A stretch of 64,000 nucleotides of DNA from Aphrocallistes beatrix (Eukaryota > Porifera > Hexactinellida > Sceptrulophora > Aphrocallistidae). The notes beneath the pieces are model-generated. The model was given only the letters and a program-made list of their open reading frames with translations. It was not told the DNA's origin and did not search any database. The stretch is from NCBI GenBank assembly GCA_963281255.1, contig OY725488.1, positions 7,289,524 through 7,353,523 of the forward strand, written 5' to 3'. The position numbers were made by a program, and so were the translations under genes. Shown here piece by piece: positions 1 through 10,804 of this stretch. The first letter of the stretch is position 1; each line of letters opens with the position of its first letter.

Positions 1-427
1 CAGGGGTAACCATTTTTGAGTAATTCGGTAACTTATAATCCAATTTGATTAACTCACCCAACCTACTGAGTTTATTTTCCAATGCTTTACTTTCACATTC
101 AAATTGGACGAAATAGTTAGAAGTAGACATTTTCAATTTTCGTATATTTGCCTCAATTTCTAATAAGAAATTCTCTTGCATCTTCTTCAAGTCATTCTCT
201 TTTATTTTTTCAATATACTCTTTAGTATTTTTCAATTCTTGTTCTGTCTTGTTTTTGTTAGAAAGGAGAGTATCGTATTATTCACGGAATTCAGTTAATT
301 GTGTGAGGAGTGTTCGTTTACGTTCTCTCACAATATTCACAATTCGCTCGTATCTGTTTTCAATATCAAAAGCTATTGTATCAAATGGATGAGGTGGTGG
401 TACCTTATCAGGGAGTAGAGTAGCCAT
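1..427 (-). pseudogene. N-terminal part of a coiled-coil protein, in-frame stop, cut by window edge
   Basis: Reading leftward from an ATG at 427, the minus strand encodes a protein starting MATLLPDKVPPPHPFDTIA. A long charged helical stretch follows, rich in Glu, Lys, Arg and Leu, and looks like a coiled coil. The frame has a TAA at codon 50 (bases 278-280) and then stays open for more than 90 codons of the same character up to the window edge. The stop sits where a Glu codon would fit, so it is either a disabling mutation or a sequence error. I do not recognise the family with certainty; a proline-containing N-terminus followed by a coiled coil is typical of large lineage-specific adaptor or TRIM-like families, which is inference. 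The rest of the gene lies left of the window. Confidence 0.5.
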
Positions 428-1288
428 TCTAACCTGTTACAACAATTAGTATCTTTCGATTAAGATCAAGATGTTTTATAAATACAAGCTATGATGAGCA
501 TATATAGTATATTATAGAACTATGAATTAAGATGGAAATAACAGAGTATCTATATCCAACTGACTACTCTTCGTGTCCTATGTAAATTAACACGACCATC
601 TTTTTATATAGAATTCCTAATAGGCAGCAATTTTGTATAATTTCAGTTAATTAAAATATGACTCGTTTGGAGTACATTTTCCATCCGATCGGAATAGTAA
701 TTATGCTTATACTACCGACATGTTCCTCATAATTTGAATTTATTGCGTTGTTTCTATTTATGCAATTTTAGAATCGCTGATTACGGTAAAGGATTCCATC
801 CCGCGAACGCATCCAAAACTCCTAAACCCAGGGCCAGATTTACCCTTGAGTGGCCCAAAACATGGTCGACATTGCATAGTGCAGGGTTCTCAGGCAAAAA
901 TTATGGGTAGGAATAAATCACTGACCTGAAGGTGACATGCTTGAAGTTAATATAATATATTTCAAAGCATTCTTGCCAACTGTCCCGTTTTTTCACTCTT
1001 CTATTGAGCTAATTTCACGAGTTTCCAGCTTTTACATGAAATTTCCCCATCATGTCCCACTTTTTTTGATTCTATGTATAATACTTTTCTATTGCGTCCC
1101 GCCATGTCCCGCGAAATTCAACGCTGCGTCCCGCTTTTATCATGACTCAAGTTGGCATGTATGCAATACTAAACAATTGATAAAATGAACTATCCTATGA
1201 CATATCGAATACTACAAGTATAGTACTTACTACTAATCTAATGTTAACTAAACAATCGGGACCCACAAATAAAATATTGTAGTGAGAG
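428..1288. other. Intergenic, AT-rich, no gene seen
   Basis: I see no supported gene. The stretch 826-915 contains a GC-richer patch (GGGCCAGATTTACCC and flanks) of the kind found at the ends of degraded transposons. An 83-codon open frame at 937-1188 lacks protein-like composition. Confidence 0.4.
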
Positions 1289-1306
1289 CTATTCCGGTCC
1301 TGCCAA

Positions 1307-1368
1307 AAGTGGCCCGATTAAGCGGCTGACCCGATTGAACAGTGGCCCTATTAAGCGGAGTCGACTGT
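1307..1368. mobile_element. Pogo/Tc1-type terminal repeat remnant (possible)
   Basis: Read on the minus strand from 1368, the sequence begins CAGTCGACTCCGCTTAATAG and repeats the phrase CGCTTAAT(A/C)GGGCCA twice. This resembles the ends of pogo-like DNA transposons. No partner end was found nearby, so the call is weak. Confidence 0.25.
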
Positions 1369-1385
1369 AATGATTCATGTAACGG

Positions 1386-1740
1386 TTAATGCAATTTATT
1401 TGTGAACTCAGTTCCATTGTCGCTAATAATCTGAACTGGTAGCCCTCGTCTACATAGATAGAGAATAGACCTCGAGCCACTTCTGCACAGGTGTTTCTTT
1501 TGAACGAAGAGGCCTCTGGTTTCCATCCTTCTCGTAAAATGGTCGATCACCGACAAAATATATTTGAATCCGTTTGATTCGATTAGTGGACCAGTCAAAT
1601 CCATACCAACTCTGAACCACACTTTTGTGATGGCAGGAAGAGCTTGAAGAGGAGAAGTAGAACTTTTCTGGAATGTTTGATTTTTTTATACAGCGTTCAC
1701 AAGCTTTCACATAGACATCAAAATATATTTCGCCATACTA
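1386..1740 (-). mobile_element. Ty3/gypsy-type integrase core fossil
   Basis: The minus strand encodes pieces of a retroelement integrase catalytic core, recognisable from phrases such as VGMDLTGPL and ISDNGTEF. It is a broken fossil covering only part of the core domain, with several breaks. No long terminal repeats, protease or reverse transcriptase are visible around it. The decay suggests an old insertion. Confidence 0.6.
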
Positions 1741-1742
1741 GG

Positions 1743-1800
1743 CAGTGCTCGACAAATCTGGTGGTTCGGTGGCGATTGTCACCAAATTTTATCAAATATT
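1743..1800. repeat. Half copy of a small MITE (family also at 51258-51451)
   Basis: This segment begins CAGTGCTCGACAAATCTGG and continues with a phrase about GGTGG and GGCGAT that is the reverse complement of the right end of the element at 51258-51451. Only one end is present, about 70 bp upstream of the galactokinase start codon. Confidence 0.55.
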
Positions 1801-1870
1801 GGCTTGTATGTATGCAAAAGTAAAACTAATGCAGATAAGTACTTAGGTGCATATTAGTTATTAGCTTCGA

Positions 1871-3076
1871 ATGGACTCGCCTCTCGTTCTGGAAGCTAAG
1901 GCTGCATTCCTAACTCACTACTCTTATGAAGGAAATATCTGTGTGCGAGCCCCTGGACGTGTTAATTTGATAGGAGAACACACTGATTACAACGAAGGTT
2001 TCGTGCTGCCTATGGCTCTAGACCTGTGTACAGTCATAGTCGGCGGTCTTTCCCCGGATCCTAGCGTCGGCAAGCTGATCACCACTGCTCAGCAAATCCC
2101 CGAGACTGAAAGGTCGGTGTCGGTACAAACCGCTCAGCTTATTTCCGGATCGAGTCCCACTCCTGGGAAGTCTGGAGCCTGGGAGAACTACGTGCTGGGC
2201 GTAATCGACCAGATCCTGAGACAGTGCAGTGCAGTTAAGTCGCTGCCTGCGTTCCATTTGCTAGCTCACTCGAATGTTCCGTTAGGAGGAGGTCTGAGCA
2301 GCTCGGCCTCTCTTGAAGTGGCCACGCTCCAGTTCTTCCTGGCCTTGTGTCCAGAGTTGAGAGAGGACCCAGTAATCTCGGACCTCAAGCAGCAGGCGTT
2401 GCTCTGTCAGGCCGCAGAGCACACCTACCCTAAAGTGCCCTGTGGAATAATGGACCAGTTCATATCCATTATGGGACAGGAGTCCCAAGCCTTGCTTATA
2501 GACTGTCGAGCCCCCTACGCGACTCGCACTGTGCCCTTAAACGACCCTCAGTTGGTTGTCCTGGTGACGGATACTCAGGTTAAGCACGCGCTGGCAGGCT
2601 CTGAGTACGGAGTACGGAGAGCTCAGTGCGAGGCTGCTGCTGCTAAGCTCGGAAAGAAGTACCTACGTGACGTCACTCTGACAGAGCTCGAAGCGGGGAA
2701 AGATAAGCTGAGTGCCGCCGAGTACCAACGAGCTCTCCACGTAGTCAGCGAAATAAGCATCACTACAGAAGCAGCTGGCGCTCTGGACAGGAAGGACTAC
2801 TCGTTATTCGGGGAACTGATGAACGCTAGCCACGCCTCCCTACGAGACCGGTACCAGGTGAGCTGCAAAGAGTTGGACCAGGTGGTGCAGCTAGCCGCGG
2901 AGTGTGAGGGCGTGTTCGGGGCTAGGATGACTGGTGGGGGGTTTGGAGGGTGTGCAGTTTCTCTACTCAAGCTGGAAGTGTTAGATAAAGTGATTGCTCA
3001 CATTACCGTGAACTATCCACTCGCCAAGTGCTACTCCACCAGACCGAGTGCTGGTGCTTCTATCTTATCAGCCTAG
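1871..3076 (+). CDS. GALK1: Galactokinase (GALK1-type GHMP kinase)
   Basis: This intronless gene encodes 401 residues, close to the usual ~390. It phosphorylates galactose to galactose-1-phosphate with ATP, the first committed step of the Leloir pathway in the cytosol. All three GHMP signatures are visible. The galactokinase signature GRVNLIGEHTDYNEG is at about residues 29-43. The ATP-binding loop PLGGGLSSSAS lies in the middle of the N-terminal half. The C-terminal glycine motif GARMTGGGFGGCA comes near the end. The Asp of CGIMDQF is the expected catalytic base. The ATG at 1871 puts the substrate-binding signature at the family's usual distance from the N-terminus. GALK1 fits better than the GALK2/GalNAc kinase branch on length, but I did not resolve that by alignment. 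The next gene on the same strand starts about 0.9 kb downstream. Confidence 0.93.
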   Translation: MDSPLVLEAKAAFLTHYSYEGNICVRAPGRVNLIGEHTDYNEGFVLPMALDLCTVIVGGLSPDPSVGKLITTAQQIPETERSVSVQTAQLISGSSPTPGKSGAWENYVLGVIDQILRQCSAVKSLPAFHLLAHSNVPLGGGLSSSASLEVATLQFFLALCPELREDPVISDLKQQALLCQAAEHTYPKVPCGIMDQFISIMGQESQALLIDCRAPYATRTVPLNDPQLVVLVTDTQVKHALAGSEYGVRRAQCEAAAAKLGKKYLRDVTLTELEAGKDKLSAAEYQRALHVVSEISITTEAAGALDRKDYSLFGELMNASHASLRDRYQVSCKELDQVVQLAAECEGVFGARMTGGGFGGCAVSLLKLEVLDKVIAHITVNYPLAKCYSTRPSAGASILSA

Positions 3077-3983
3077 CTCAGCTCATCCGAATACTTTGTA
3101 TTCATCTCGCAGATTTATATTTTGCGATTGTGATTAGGCCACTGTTAATAGTAAACTTGTTTCAGCTCCAAAAGACCTGCATTGGAGATGCGGGCGGTAG
3201 GTATCTCATTATCTCATTATTTGAAAATATAATCAAGGCTGATAATTTGGTATATAATTGACTACAAATATATATGATTAATTAACGCATTGAAGTATCA
3301 ATATTCCTCTATCATTGAAATGCTCTATCATTGAAATGCTGGTTATAACTCCATCTATGGTTATACTAGTACAGTGTTTCTCAACCTTTTTCTTCTCGCG
3401 GCACCCTTTCTAAACTTATACCTTTCAGCGGCACCCCTTAATTTGACTTAGGGGCAGGCCAATGAACAAATGATAGTAAAAGTGGAGATTGATTTGAATT
3501 ATTACGACTTTATTATAGAATAACTAATTAATAAACTAGGAAATTATTGTGAATATTGTGTAATAAATTATTCCAGAGGATTGTCAGAGGACAATCATCA
3601 AATTCAACATTGACAATGGTATCAATAGAAAATAAAATAAAGCAGTATGTAAGTGTGGTAAGGCCTGCGGCACCCCTAGAGGAAGTAAATGGCACCCCAG
3701 GGTGCCATTTTTGAAGTTCAATATTCCTCTATACATTGAAATGCTGGTTATAACTCCATCTATGGTAATGTATTCCCTGCAACTGAAATATAATGGGATA
3801 CTGATTGCAATAATGATAATTATGAGAATATATGCGGTAACTAAATTTGATTGGGGCAGAGGAGCTGAAACATGTTTCAAATTAACAGTGGCTTTAATTT
3901 ATTAAAAGTCTATTAAAAGTAATGAAAGAATCCTAACTGTGAATTTCTACTCTACTCTTCGGTTTTACTCGTCACTAGAGTTT
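3077..3983. other. Spacer between GALK1 and DPP8/9 holding a hAT-like remnant
   Basis: The spacer is AT-rich. Apart from the element at 3372-3716 and its duplicated flanks (3298-3365 and 3718-3767), I see no gene or RNA. Confidence 0.5.
3372..3716. mobile_element. hAT-like MITE remnant flanked by ~50-bp duplicated sequence
   Basis: The segment starts CAGTGTTTCTCAACC followed by a run of pyrimidines and GCGGCACCC, the style of hAT-family ends. It finishes with a short hairpin (AAATGGCACC ... GGTGCCATTT, 3688-3711). No full terminal inverted repeat is left on the right. The sequence on both sides (3298-3365 and 3718-3767) is the same AT-rich phrase, TTCCTCTAT..CATTGAAATG and onward, so the insert sits inside a local direct duplication. 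Confidence 0.5.
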
Positions 3984-6900
3984 ATGGCAGAGGGCTCTAC
4001 AGGCACTCGTCCGCAGCAAGTGGAGGACGTCTTCCAGACGGCCAGATCGAAGTTGCTCGCCTGCTACGCCAGCATAGGGCCACTCAACCCCACCATCAGC
4101 GACTTCACGTTTGACTCGGCTGGTCGGCTCTACTACTTCGGTACCGGGCTCAGCCAGACAGCTGAGTCCATTCTCACGCTGGACATGAAGTTAGATGCGG
4201 AACTGGAGAACACTGCGGCTGTTCAAGCAGTGGACCCTAACTGTGCTCACTCGGCCGATAGGAACTGGACAGTTGAACAAGTACCCACCTACTCTACTAC
4301 TACTGCTAGCCTAGTTATAGTATGTTGATTGATTACTAATGCAATGTTACCCATCAAGGAGATGATATTCGAGAGGAAGAGGGTGTCGCCCAAGCCTGCT
4401 GGAATCGATAGCTTCGAGATCGAGACTGTCTCTGGCCGGTTCCTGATGACAGCAGGGACTAACCTGCTGCTAGGCACACCCTCAGAGGATGGAAGCAATA
4501 TTTCTTGTGAGAACCTGTTGCTAAGGAAAGCTGTGAATGCCAAGCTATGTCCCGGTCATCCAGAGATGCTTGCCTTTGTGAGAGAGAGCAACCTGCATCT
4601 GTACCACGTTCCGAGTGGGCAGGAGTTCGGCGTGAGTGAAATCCCTCCGGATGAAGTCTCGGCAGGCGTTTCAGCGGGTGTGGCCTCCTTCTTGGTCCAG
4701 GAGGATATGGACCGGTATGAGGGATTCTGGTGGCATCCGGTTTCATCTCCGAAGTCTGACAGTTTCTCCCTCTTATACGAAGTGGTGAATGACTTTGAGA
4801 TCAAGAGCATTCCTCTCCACCACCCTTTGCAAGGGTCTGTCACGCAGCAGAAGTAAGGAAAGGTGGAGACTAGCCTGATGGTAATTCTACTTGGTGGTTC
4901 TGTGTTCTAGGTATCCGGTCCCACAAGGTCCTATCAGCAAATCTGATCTGGTGATAGCCGAGTTCTCTCTCTCAGAGAGGTCCCCTGAGGTCTACGGGGT
5001 GCAGATAAAGAGAAGGAGGCTCTCCGTCCCCCTGTGGGAGCTGCTCACGGGCGCCGACTATCTGCTGCGAGTTGGCTGGACTACGTCTGGAGATTCCGTC
5101 TGGATTCAGATTCTGAACCGCTCCCAGCAAGAGCTGCGCCTGATTGAGATCCCGATCAGCTGTTTCAGGACTGCCGAGGAGTGGGAGACTTCTCCAGCGG
5201 AGTCTCTACCCCCGCTTAGACTCCTGGTTTTGGAGCGGAGCGAGTTTTGGATAAACTCACATAATCTCTTTTCAATAATTCCCAACAAAGACAAGCTTGA
5301 ATTTATAATAGCTTCCTCCGCAACGAACTTCCAGCATTTGTACCACATCACCGCGCCTACCGTCCCTCCGTCCGAGGCTGCCAAGCTCCCCTGTGGAGAC
5401 TACTCTCTCCTCGACCTGTCCCCTCTGTGTGAGGTTACGCAGCTCACAGATGGAGAGTGGGGAGTTGACAAGGAATCAATCTGGGTCGATCGCGCGAATA
5501 AGCTCCTCTACTACCTCGCCAACTCAGCCACGCCTGTAGAGCACCATCTGCACGTGTCATCCTACGCCAGTAAGCAGCCGCACAAAGTCCTCACACAGCC
5601 CGGGCACTACATTGAGTGCAGCATGGATAGTGCGTGCAAGTAAGTACCGTGATTCGTAATAATAATGGACTCTGTAGAGTTCTCCTAGGGCGTTTTGGAG
5701 TATTGGCCTTGATAGGTGGTAAAGATGCAGGTTGTTTTAAACGTTTTAAAACATATTTAAATGTCTTAAAATGTGTCTTAAAATGTCTAAACATGTATAG
5801 ACGCTTTTTACACATGAAAAAAGATTTATTTACTTAATGTATCTATCTAAGTTGACTAATTCATTGAAATATGATGAAGAATTATGAATTATTCAAAATC
5901 TCAAACATTATTCATCTATCATATTTAATACCTTCATTTGCTAATTCGATTTATTACTGAATATTACAAATCGTATAAGCTGTAATTAATCCCTAATCCC
6001 CATCTTATCCTGATTCAACTACTGTCCGTAGGTACGCAGTTCTGACTTACTCAAGCCTCTCTTCCTGTCCAGAAATTAGACTCTGTAAAATCAATTCTTC
6101 GCTAAATGTCCCAGAGGTTGAGCTGTGTACTCTCAAGATACTTCACAAATCTGCTGCCTACCCGTCTTCATTCACAGTCCCCCAGATTCACAAGTTTAAG
6201 AACCTACGGGGAGTAGACCTATATTCTTTATATTCTCAGCCGAAATCTTCAGACCCTGATAAAAAGTAAGATTTGCATGACAATGTGGCGTCATACAGAG
6301 CTCATCTTGTAATTTAATTCCCACCAGGCACCCTCTTCTGGTGTATGTGTACGGAGGTCCAATGATCCAGCTGGTTAAGAATGAGTTTGCGGCTGCGCTC
6401 ATTAGAATACAGATATTCCTTCAACAGGGGTTCTCTGTACTGATAACTGACAACATGGGCACAGCTGAGAGGGGACTACAGTTCGAAGGAGCCATCAAGC
6501 ACAGATTGGGACAGGTTGTACTGTTAGAAACCAGTTTATTAAATACTCCTAATCACTTACGTACGTACTTAATTAATTAAAGTGTTTGTCTATGTAGATT
6601 GAGATTTCAGATCAAGTGGAAGCTATACAGTATATTGACAAGAATATCGGCGGTATTGATATGGCAAAAATAGCGATACACGGCTGGTCCTATGGAGGGT
6701 ACTTGTCCTTCCTCGCCCTCGCTCAGAGGCCTGATATATTTCGCGTCGCGGTATGTGGCGGTACGGTTCAAGATTGGAGAATTTATGAGAGTGCGTACAC
6801 TGAGAAATACATGGGGACGCCTGAAACGAACCCGGATGGATATAACAAAGGTTGCGGTGAGTTCTATGTTAGCGGCCTTCCTCAAGAAACTGGCAGGCTC

Positions 6901-7104
6901 CTGTTTATCCACGGAGAGATTGATGAAAATGTGCATTTCACTCACGTCCAGAAATTGATTTCGTCTATTATATCTGTTGGCGCTCCTTACATGCTCAACG
7001 TGTTCCCAGATGAGAGGCATGGGATCAGAAACGGTCGGTCTCGGGTACAAATGAACACTACAATGATTTCTTTTATTAAAGAAAGTCTCAAGGCGAGTTC
7101 TTAA
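3984..7104 (+). CDS. DPP8/DPP9: Dipeptidyl peptidase 8/9 (S9B serine protease), six exons
   Basis: This is a cytosolic prolyl dipeptidase that removes Xaa-Pro pairs from peptide N-termini. Exons: 3984-4280 or 3984-4319, 4359-4852, 4911-5639, 6032-6265, 6328-6514 and 6598-7104. All junctions are GT-AG and phase-consistent, giving 815 or 828 residues against about 860-900 in human. The end of exon 1 is ambiguous because both donors keep frame; the 4281 donor gives a 78-base intron and the 4320 donor only 39. Exon 2 has the ERKR and RYEGFWWHP phrases of the beta-propeller. The hydrolase domain has the nucleophile motif HGWSYGG (Ser at 6688-6690), the Asp in GEIDENVHF and the His in DERHGIR, so the triad is complete. 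YVYGGP marks the domain start. The propeller contains the C-terminal DPP8/9-type VEHHLHVSSY. No signal peptide or membrane anchor is seen, which favours DPP8/9 over DPP4. The start is the first ATG (MAEGSTG) in the frame. Confidence 0.9.
5640..6031 (+). other. Longest DPP8/9 intron (392 bases), AT-rich
   Basis: The intron begins GTAAGT and ends CCGTAG. It holds a run of imperfect short repeats around TTTTAAA and TCTTAAAATGT (5738-5800) and no open frame. The other introns of this gene are about 39-83 bases, so a small insertion is likely. Confidence 0.6.
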
Positions 7105-7687
7105 AATCAATCTAGAATCCGAATATGATAGGATAATATTGGAGAAAAATTCATTTCAGATATTACCTGTAGTTATGTACTTATTTTCAGAAACGATGAT
7201 ATCCCTGGATATGTATATACTATAGTACAGACGTAGTGTATTGGCTAAGAGGACTTTTATTCCCTCAATCATCTCTGTTTACGGGGGAATATCGGATTAT
7301 TTGTTGCATTACTTGTTTATTCAACGTAATTACAAATAGAACATGTGTATTGTGTCTATGTCAGCACATGTCTAGGTACTAGGAAAGGCATATTTCTAGT
7401 TATTAAGTAATAATGCAACATCACATATGTTAAGGTGGCATGGAATTCCATAGGTACTAATCCTGACTAATCTTGACCACGCACGTAGTATATTATATTA
7501 GGTTACTATGAATATGACAGTAATATAAGTATTTCCAACTACTGAGATACTATATAGGCGCTATATCGCATTGTACTTAGTTCATTCCTGAAATAAGATA
7601 TTTCATTAAGATTTCATATAATTATCTTCTGAGAAAGGGCAATTTATTATTCAATTAGCTTCTTGAATTAAATTCTGCTTCGAAATT
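7105..7687. other. Spacer, AT-rich, no gene seen
   Basis: This 583-base spacer separates DPP8/9 from the G-gamma gene. It should contain the 3' end of one transcript and the promoter of the next, but I recognise no specific signal. Confidence 0.4.
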
Positions 7688-7870
7688 ATGGATCGCACAC
7701 AAGAGGAGATAGATCAATACAGGAAGGAACTCAGCCGAGACAGGACCAAGGTTTCTGAGTCCGCGCACGAGATCATCCAGTTTACAACTCGGGAAGCAGA
7801 TCCTCTGAGAGATGGAATCGCCAATGCGGACAATCCTTTTAAGAAAACAACAAAATGTACTATTCTTTAG
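7688..7870 (+). CDS. Heterotrimeric G-protein gamma subunit
   Basis: A single exon encodes 60 residues, slightly shorter than the usual 65-75. G-gamma pairs with G-beta and tethers the dimer to the plasma membrane, where it signals downstream of G-protein-coupled receptors. The family's C-terminal signature is clear: the DPLRDGI and NPFK phrases, then a CAAX box CTIL, in which Cys57 would be prenylated. The final Leu predicts geranylgeranylation. The N-terminal half is the expected amphipathic helix that forms the coiled coil with G-beta, and its Arg/Glu pattern matches. The paralogue cannot be named from sequence alone. The frame is short, but the start, signature and stop leave little doubt. 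Confidence 0.88.
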   Translation: MDRTQEEIDQYRKELSRDRTKVSESAHEIIQFTTREADPLRDGIANADNPFKKTTKCTIL

Positions 7871-8276
7871 ATGTCGATGAGGAACAATGTTGAGATCACA
7901 TGCTAAACTTAGTATTCATTATTTTGATTTCCTCTTTTGTACATATGGCTGTTGATTTCTAACCTTGTAGTAGTAGTTGAGAGTATTGCTATAGTATCTT
8001 AATGTGTGTCATGTTATGAATATTCCTTGATCATTTTAGCTGTGATAATGTGATAATTAATTAAGGGGAAGAATTAAATTAAATTTAGTCTAGCTATGGC
8101 GGTCATTTAGTCCTGTGTTTTCAAAATAGCATCTATTTCCCTGAAAAATATTATTTATTTTCTGAACTTTGCGAAACGTATTCTTTCCGTAATACTGAGT
8201 GATCATTTAACTTATTAATATTCTTTCCATAAGGCTGAGTGATCATTTAACTTATTAATGATATTGCAATTCTAGA
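7871..8276. other. Spacer with a 40-bp tandem duplication upstream of TMEM223
   Basis: AT-rich, no gene. Bases 8181-8220 and 8221-8260 are two head-to-tail copies of a 40-bp unit (TTCTTTCC...TGAGTGATCATTTAAC), ending 16 bases before the TMEM223 ATG. They could duplicate a promoter or 5'UTR element. Confidence 0.55.
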
Positions 8277-8924
8277 ATGAATCTATTTTCCAAGTTGATA
8301 ACTCCATTCAAACAGTGTCGCGTTCATGTCCGTCACAATAGGAAATTTTCAATCGTGAATCCAATGACAGAGAAACTCCTCTATGAAAATACATCCAGGA
8401 TAATTCCCCCTCCACTTGTCATGATTTTTGGAGTGTCTCAATTCCTTTTCTGGAACTTCATGGCCTACCTCATCATGAAGGATCTGAAGAAAGGGAGAGT
8501 TGGAATATTTACTTTACATTTCGCGCGTCCTCAGGGCTTTCCGGAAGAAGTCCTAGAAAGAACAAAACCTAGCTCCGCGTTGAAACTCAGAATAATTTTC
8601 TCTCTCATTTCCCTCACTCTTGCCGTTCTCATCTTGAACGTGGCATATATATATTCAACACGATTGGTAAGGAGAATTTATCTCCTGGACAACTGTTCAG
8701 TCGTCAGAGTCATAAGTTCAACTGCATTCGGCCGGACCAAAGAGATTATTCGTCCGATTGATCGGATAAAATCAAAATATTCTCTTCAGCGATTTCCCCA
8801 AAATAGACTCTTTCTTCCATTGAAGCTAGAAAAGATAAGATTTCACTTCCTTGTCGATAAAAAAGGACACTTCTCATCTAAAAGATTTTTTGATACTTGT
8901 TTTTATAATCCAACTCACGTTTAA
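8277..8924 (+). CDS. TMEM223: TMEM223-like mitochondrial inner-membrane protein
   Basis: A single exon encodes 215 residues; the human protein is about 200. TMEM223 is a mitochondrial inner-membrane protein reported to act in cytochrome c oxidase biogenesis through COX1 translation. The match rests on the order of features: a basic N-terminus fitting a targeting signal, the LYEN phrase just before a first membrane helix (residues ~44-67), a second helix (~105-127), and a conserved C-terminal block FHFLVDKKGHF followed by RFFD. That block is the best-conserved stretch of the family. The spacing of the two helices and the terminal domain is as expected. The ATG follows directly after a 40-bp tandem duplication in the upstream region. 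Identification is by memory of the human sequence and was not confirmed by search. Confidence 0.82.
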   Translation: MNLFSKLITPFKQCRVHVRHNRKFSIVNPMTEKLLYENTSRIIPPPLVMIFGVSQFLFWNFMAYLIMKDLKKGRVGIFTLHFARPQGFPEEVLERTKPSSALKLRIIFSLISLTLAVLILNVAYIYSTRLVRRIYLLDNCSVVRVISSTAFGRTKEIIRPIDRIKSKYSLQRFPQNRLFLPLKLEKIRFHFLVDKKGHFSSKRFFDTCFYNPTHV

Positions 8925-9076
8925 TAATCACTTGTACGAGTATTGCGCCGAAGTTAGTAGTAGAATATATTAAAGATTATTACATTCAAATCTGTATAGT
9001 ATCATGTACATGAATAAAATTCTAAATTAACCACTAAACTAGATCCAGTACAGCTGCATTAATTAAGTTCCACCTC

Positions 9077-10804
9077 ATGGAGGAGGTACCAACCGCTGAG
9101 TTTGTTGAGTCAGCACACAAGGCATGGTCAGAGTTCGACCCTGCCAACCACGTGCGTCTGTTAGGACAGAGCGGAGCTAAAGTGTGCGTGGATAGCAACC
9201 TCTCTCCTGCTCGATATATCCGAGCGATGAACCAAATGGAGAAGACCACCCTCTACTACCTGAAGAATGGAAAGCAAGAAGAAGCATATGTCCTGCTGAA
9301 TAAACTAATTACCATATATATTGAAAAGCTCCCAGCACATCCAGGTTACAAGAAGCTTGATAGCAAATCACTCGCTGAGGGTAAAAAGATTGTTAGAAGG
9401 GCGTTCCCAGTGGCTGAAGAATTAAAGACGAATCTGACACAGAAATTACAGACCCTGAAGGATAACTCCTTACAGCAGCTCGAAATTCGACGGACAGAAT
9501 TTTCAAACTTTACAGGAACCCAGGCAGCTGATTCTGAGGAGAAGAGAGATGCTACTGTCGAAACAGGAACTGACTTAGTGAATACTGAACAAGTGAGTTA
9601 ATGAATATTTTGAAATGTTTTCTGTTTTAACGAATACTTTTTAAATTTCAGGCAGTTGTAACTGATTCAAATCTCCCGACTTCAAAATCCCAAGAAGAAC
9701 CTGAACCTACCGTCTCAACTTCTGCTCTTTCTAGCTCTCCGCCTCCGTCCTACTCACCCCCTGCGCCTGCCCTTCTCTCATCAAGGGGTTCTGTCAAACA
9801 GCTGGTACACTCCTATTCGAAATTGCTAACACAAGCTGAGTCTGTTGAATCTTCTACCAAACCTTCTATCCATCCGGATGCCGCTACACCACAGAAGAAC
9901 GACCACAGGAGCTCTCACATGCACACGTACGCAGTGGGGCCTATGTCCAGCAGGTGGACTGGTGGGGGCGCTCCTCCTCCTCCCAATCCTCTCTTTTCTC
10001 TCCCTTCTCACCTCACAGCTACAACTACAACCTTGGCTAGTCCTACCAGTAGCCTCCTCACCTCCTCACTTAACATAGGGTTAGGTGGATTAAGGAATGT
10101 GGTCATTCCTCAAGATATCAGACGAAAGTGAGTCTAACAAACGAAGTACTAATTCAATTTGTGACACTTCCTGTGTTTATAGGTTTGAATCTCTCTCTCA
10201 GTCCAACTCTATGAACAAGATTGAGACATGTGGCATTCTCTGTGGTGTGCTGAGGGACTCCGGAGAGGGTGAGATCATCCTCATAACTCATCTTGTACTT
10301 CCCAAACAGAGCGGGGGTCCAGACTCCTGTGACACTCTGGACGAACAAGAGTTATTTGAGTTCCAGGTAAGATCCCTAATCTAGACAAAGTTTACTATTT
10401 ATTTATTCAATTTCTGGTATTATACATATCAGTGTTGTAAGCACTTTATATATACTTGTACGTCTTGCTATGCCATTACCAGCAATTCTTAGGATAAGAA
10501 TGACCTAATTACAGCCGGCTGGATTCACACACACCCGACACAGACCGCCTTTCTCTCCAGCGTAGACCAGCACACACATGCTTCCTACCAGATACTGTTA
10601 GACGAAGCAGTAGCACTGGTTTTGGCGCCTAAGTACGATAACATGGGGGTGTTCTCCCTCACTTCACCTCACGGACTATCTTATGTCAACAGCTGTAGAA
10701 AATCCGGATTCCACCCACATCCCAAGGTGCCACCTCTCTTCGACACCTGTTCGCATGTTCACTTCGCTTCTTCCTTGTCCATTCAAATAGTAGATCTCAG
10801 GTAG
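9077..10804 (+). CDS. STAMBP: AMSH/STAMBP, JAMM-type K63 deubiquitinase, four exons
   Basis: AMSH is a zinc metalloprotease on endosomes that cleaves K63-linked ubiquitin chains from cargo sorted by ESCRT. Exons: 9077-9592, 9652-10127, 10183-10366 and 10493-10804, with GT-AG introns of 59, 55 and 126 bases. The product is 495 residues. The N-terminal ~110 residues are the USP8-type dimerisation (MIT-like) domain with the [15 protein letters not shown] phrase. The middle is a Ser/Pro-rich linker ([11 protein letters not shown]). The C-terminal JAMM domain has the catalytic Glu in ETCGILCG and the full zinc motif [18 protein letters not shown], with the AMSH-specific insertions and the CSHVHF phrase that holds a second zinc. 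The linker is longer than in human AMSH (424 residues). It lies immediately upstream of the CYLD-like cluster, whose enzymes have related chain specificity. Confidence 0.93.

Noticed and set aside
937-1188. 83-codon open frame on the plus strand
   Set aside because: Its composition is that of translated AT-rich spacer (Phe, Leu, Ile, Tyr) with no family features, and it overlaps a likely transposon-derived patch.
6607-7110. 167-codon minus-strand frame opposite the last DPP8/9 exon
   Set aside because: The sense strand has the complete catalytic domain; the antisense frame has no recognisable features.
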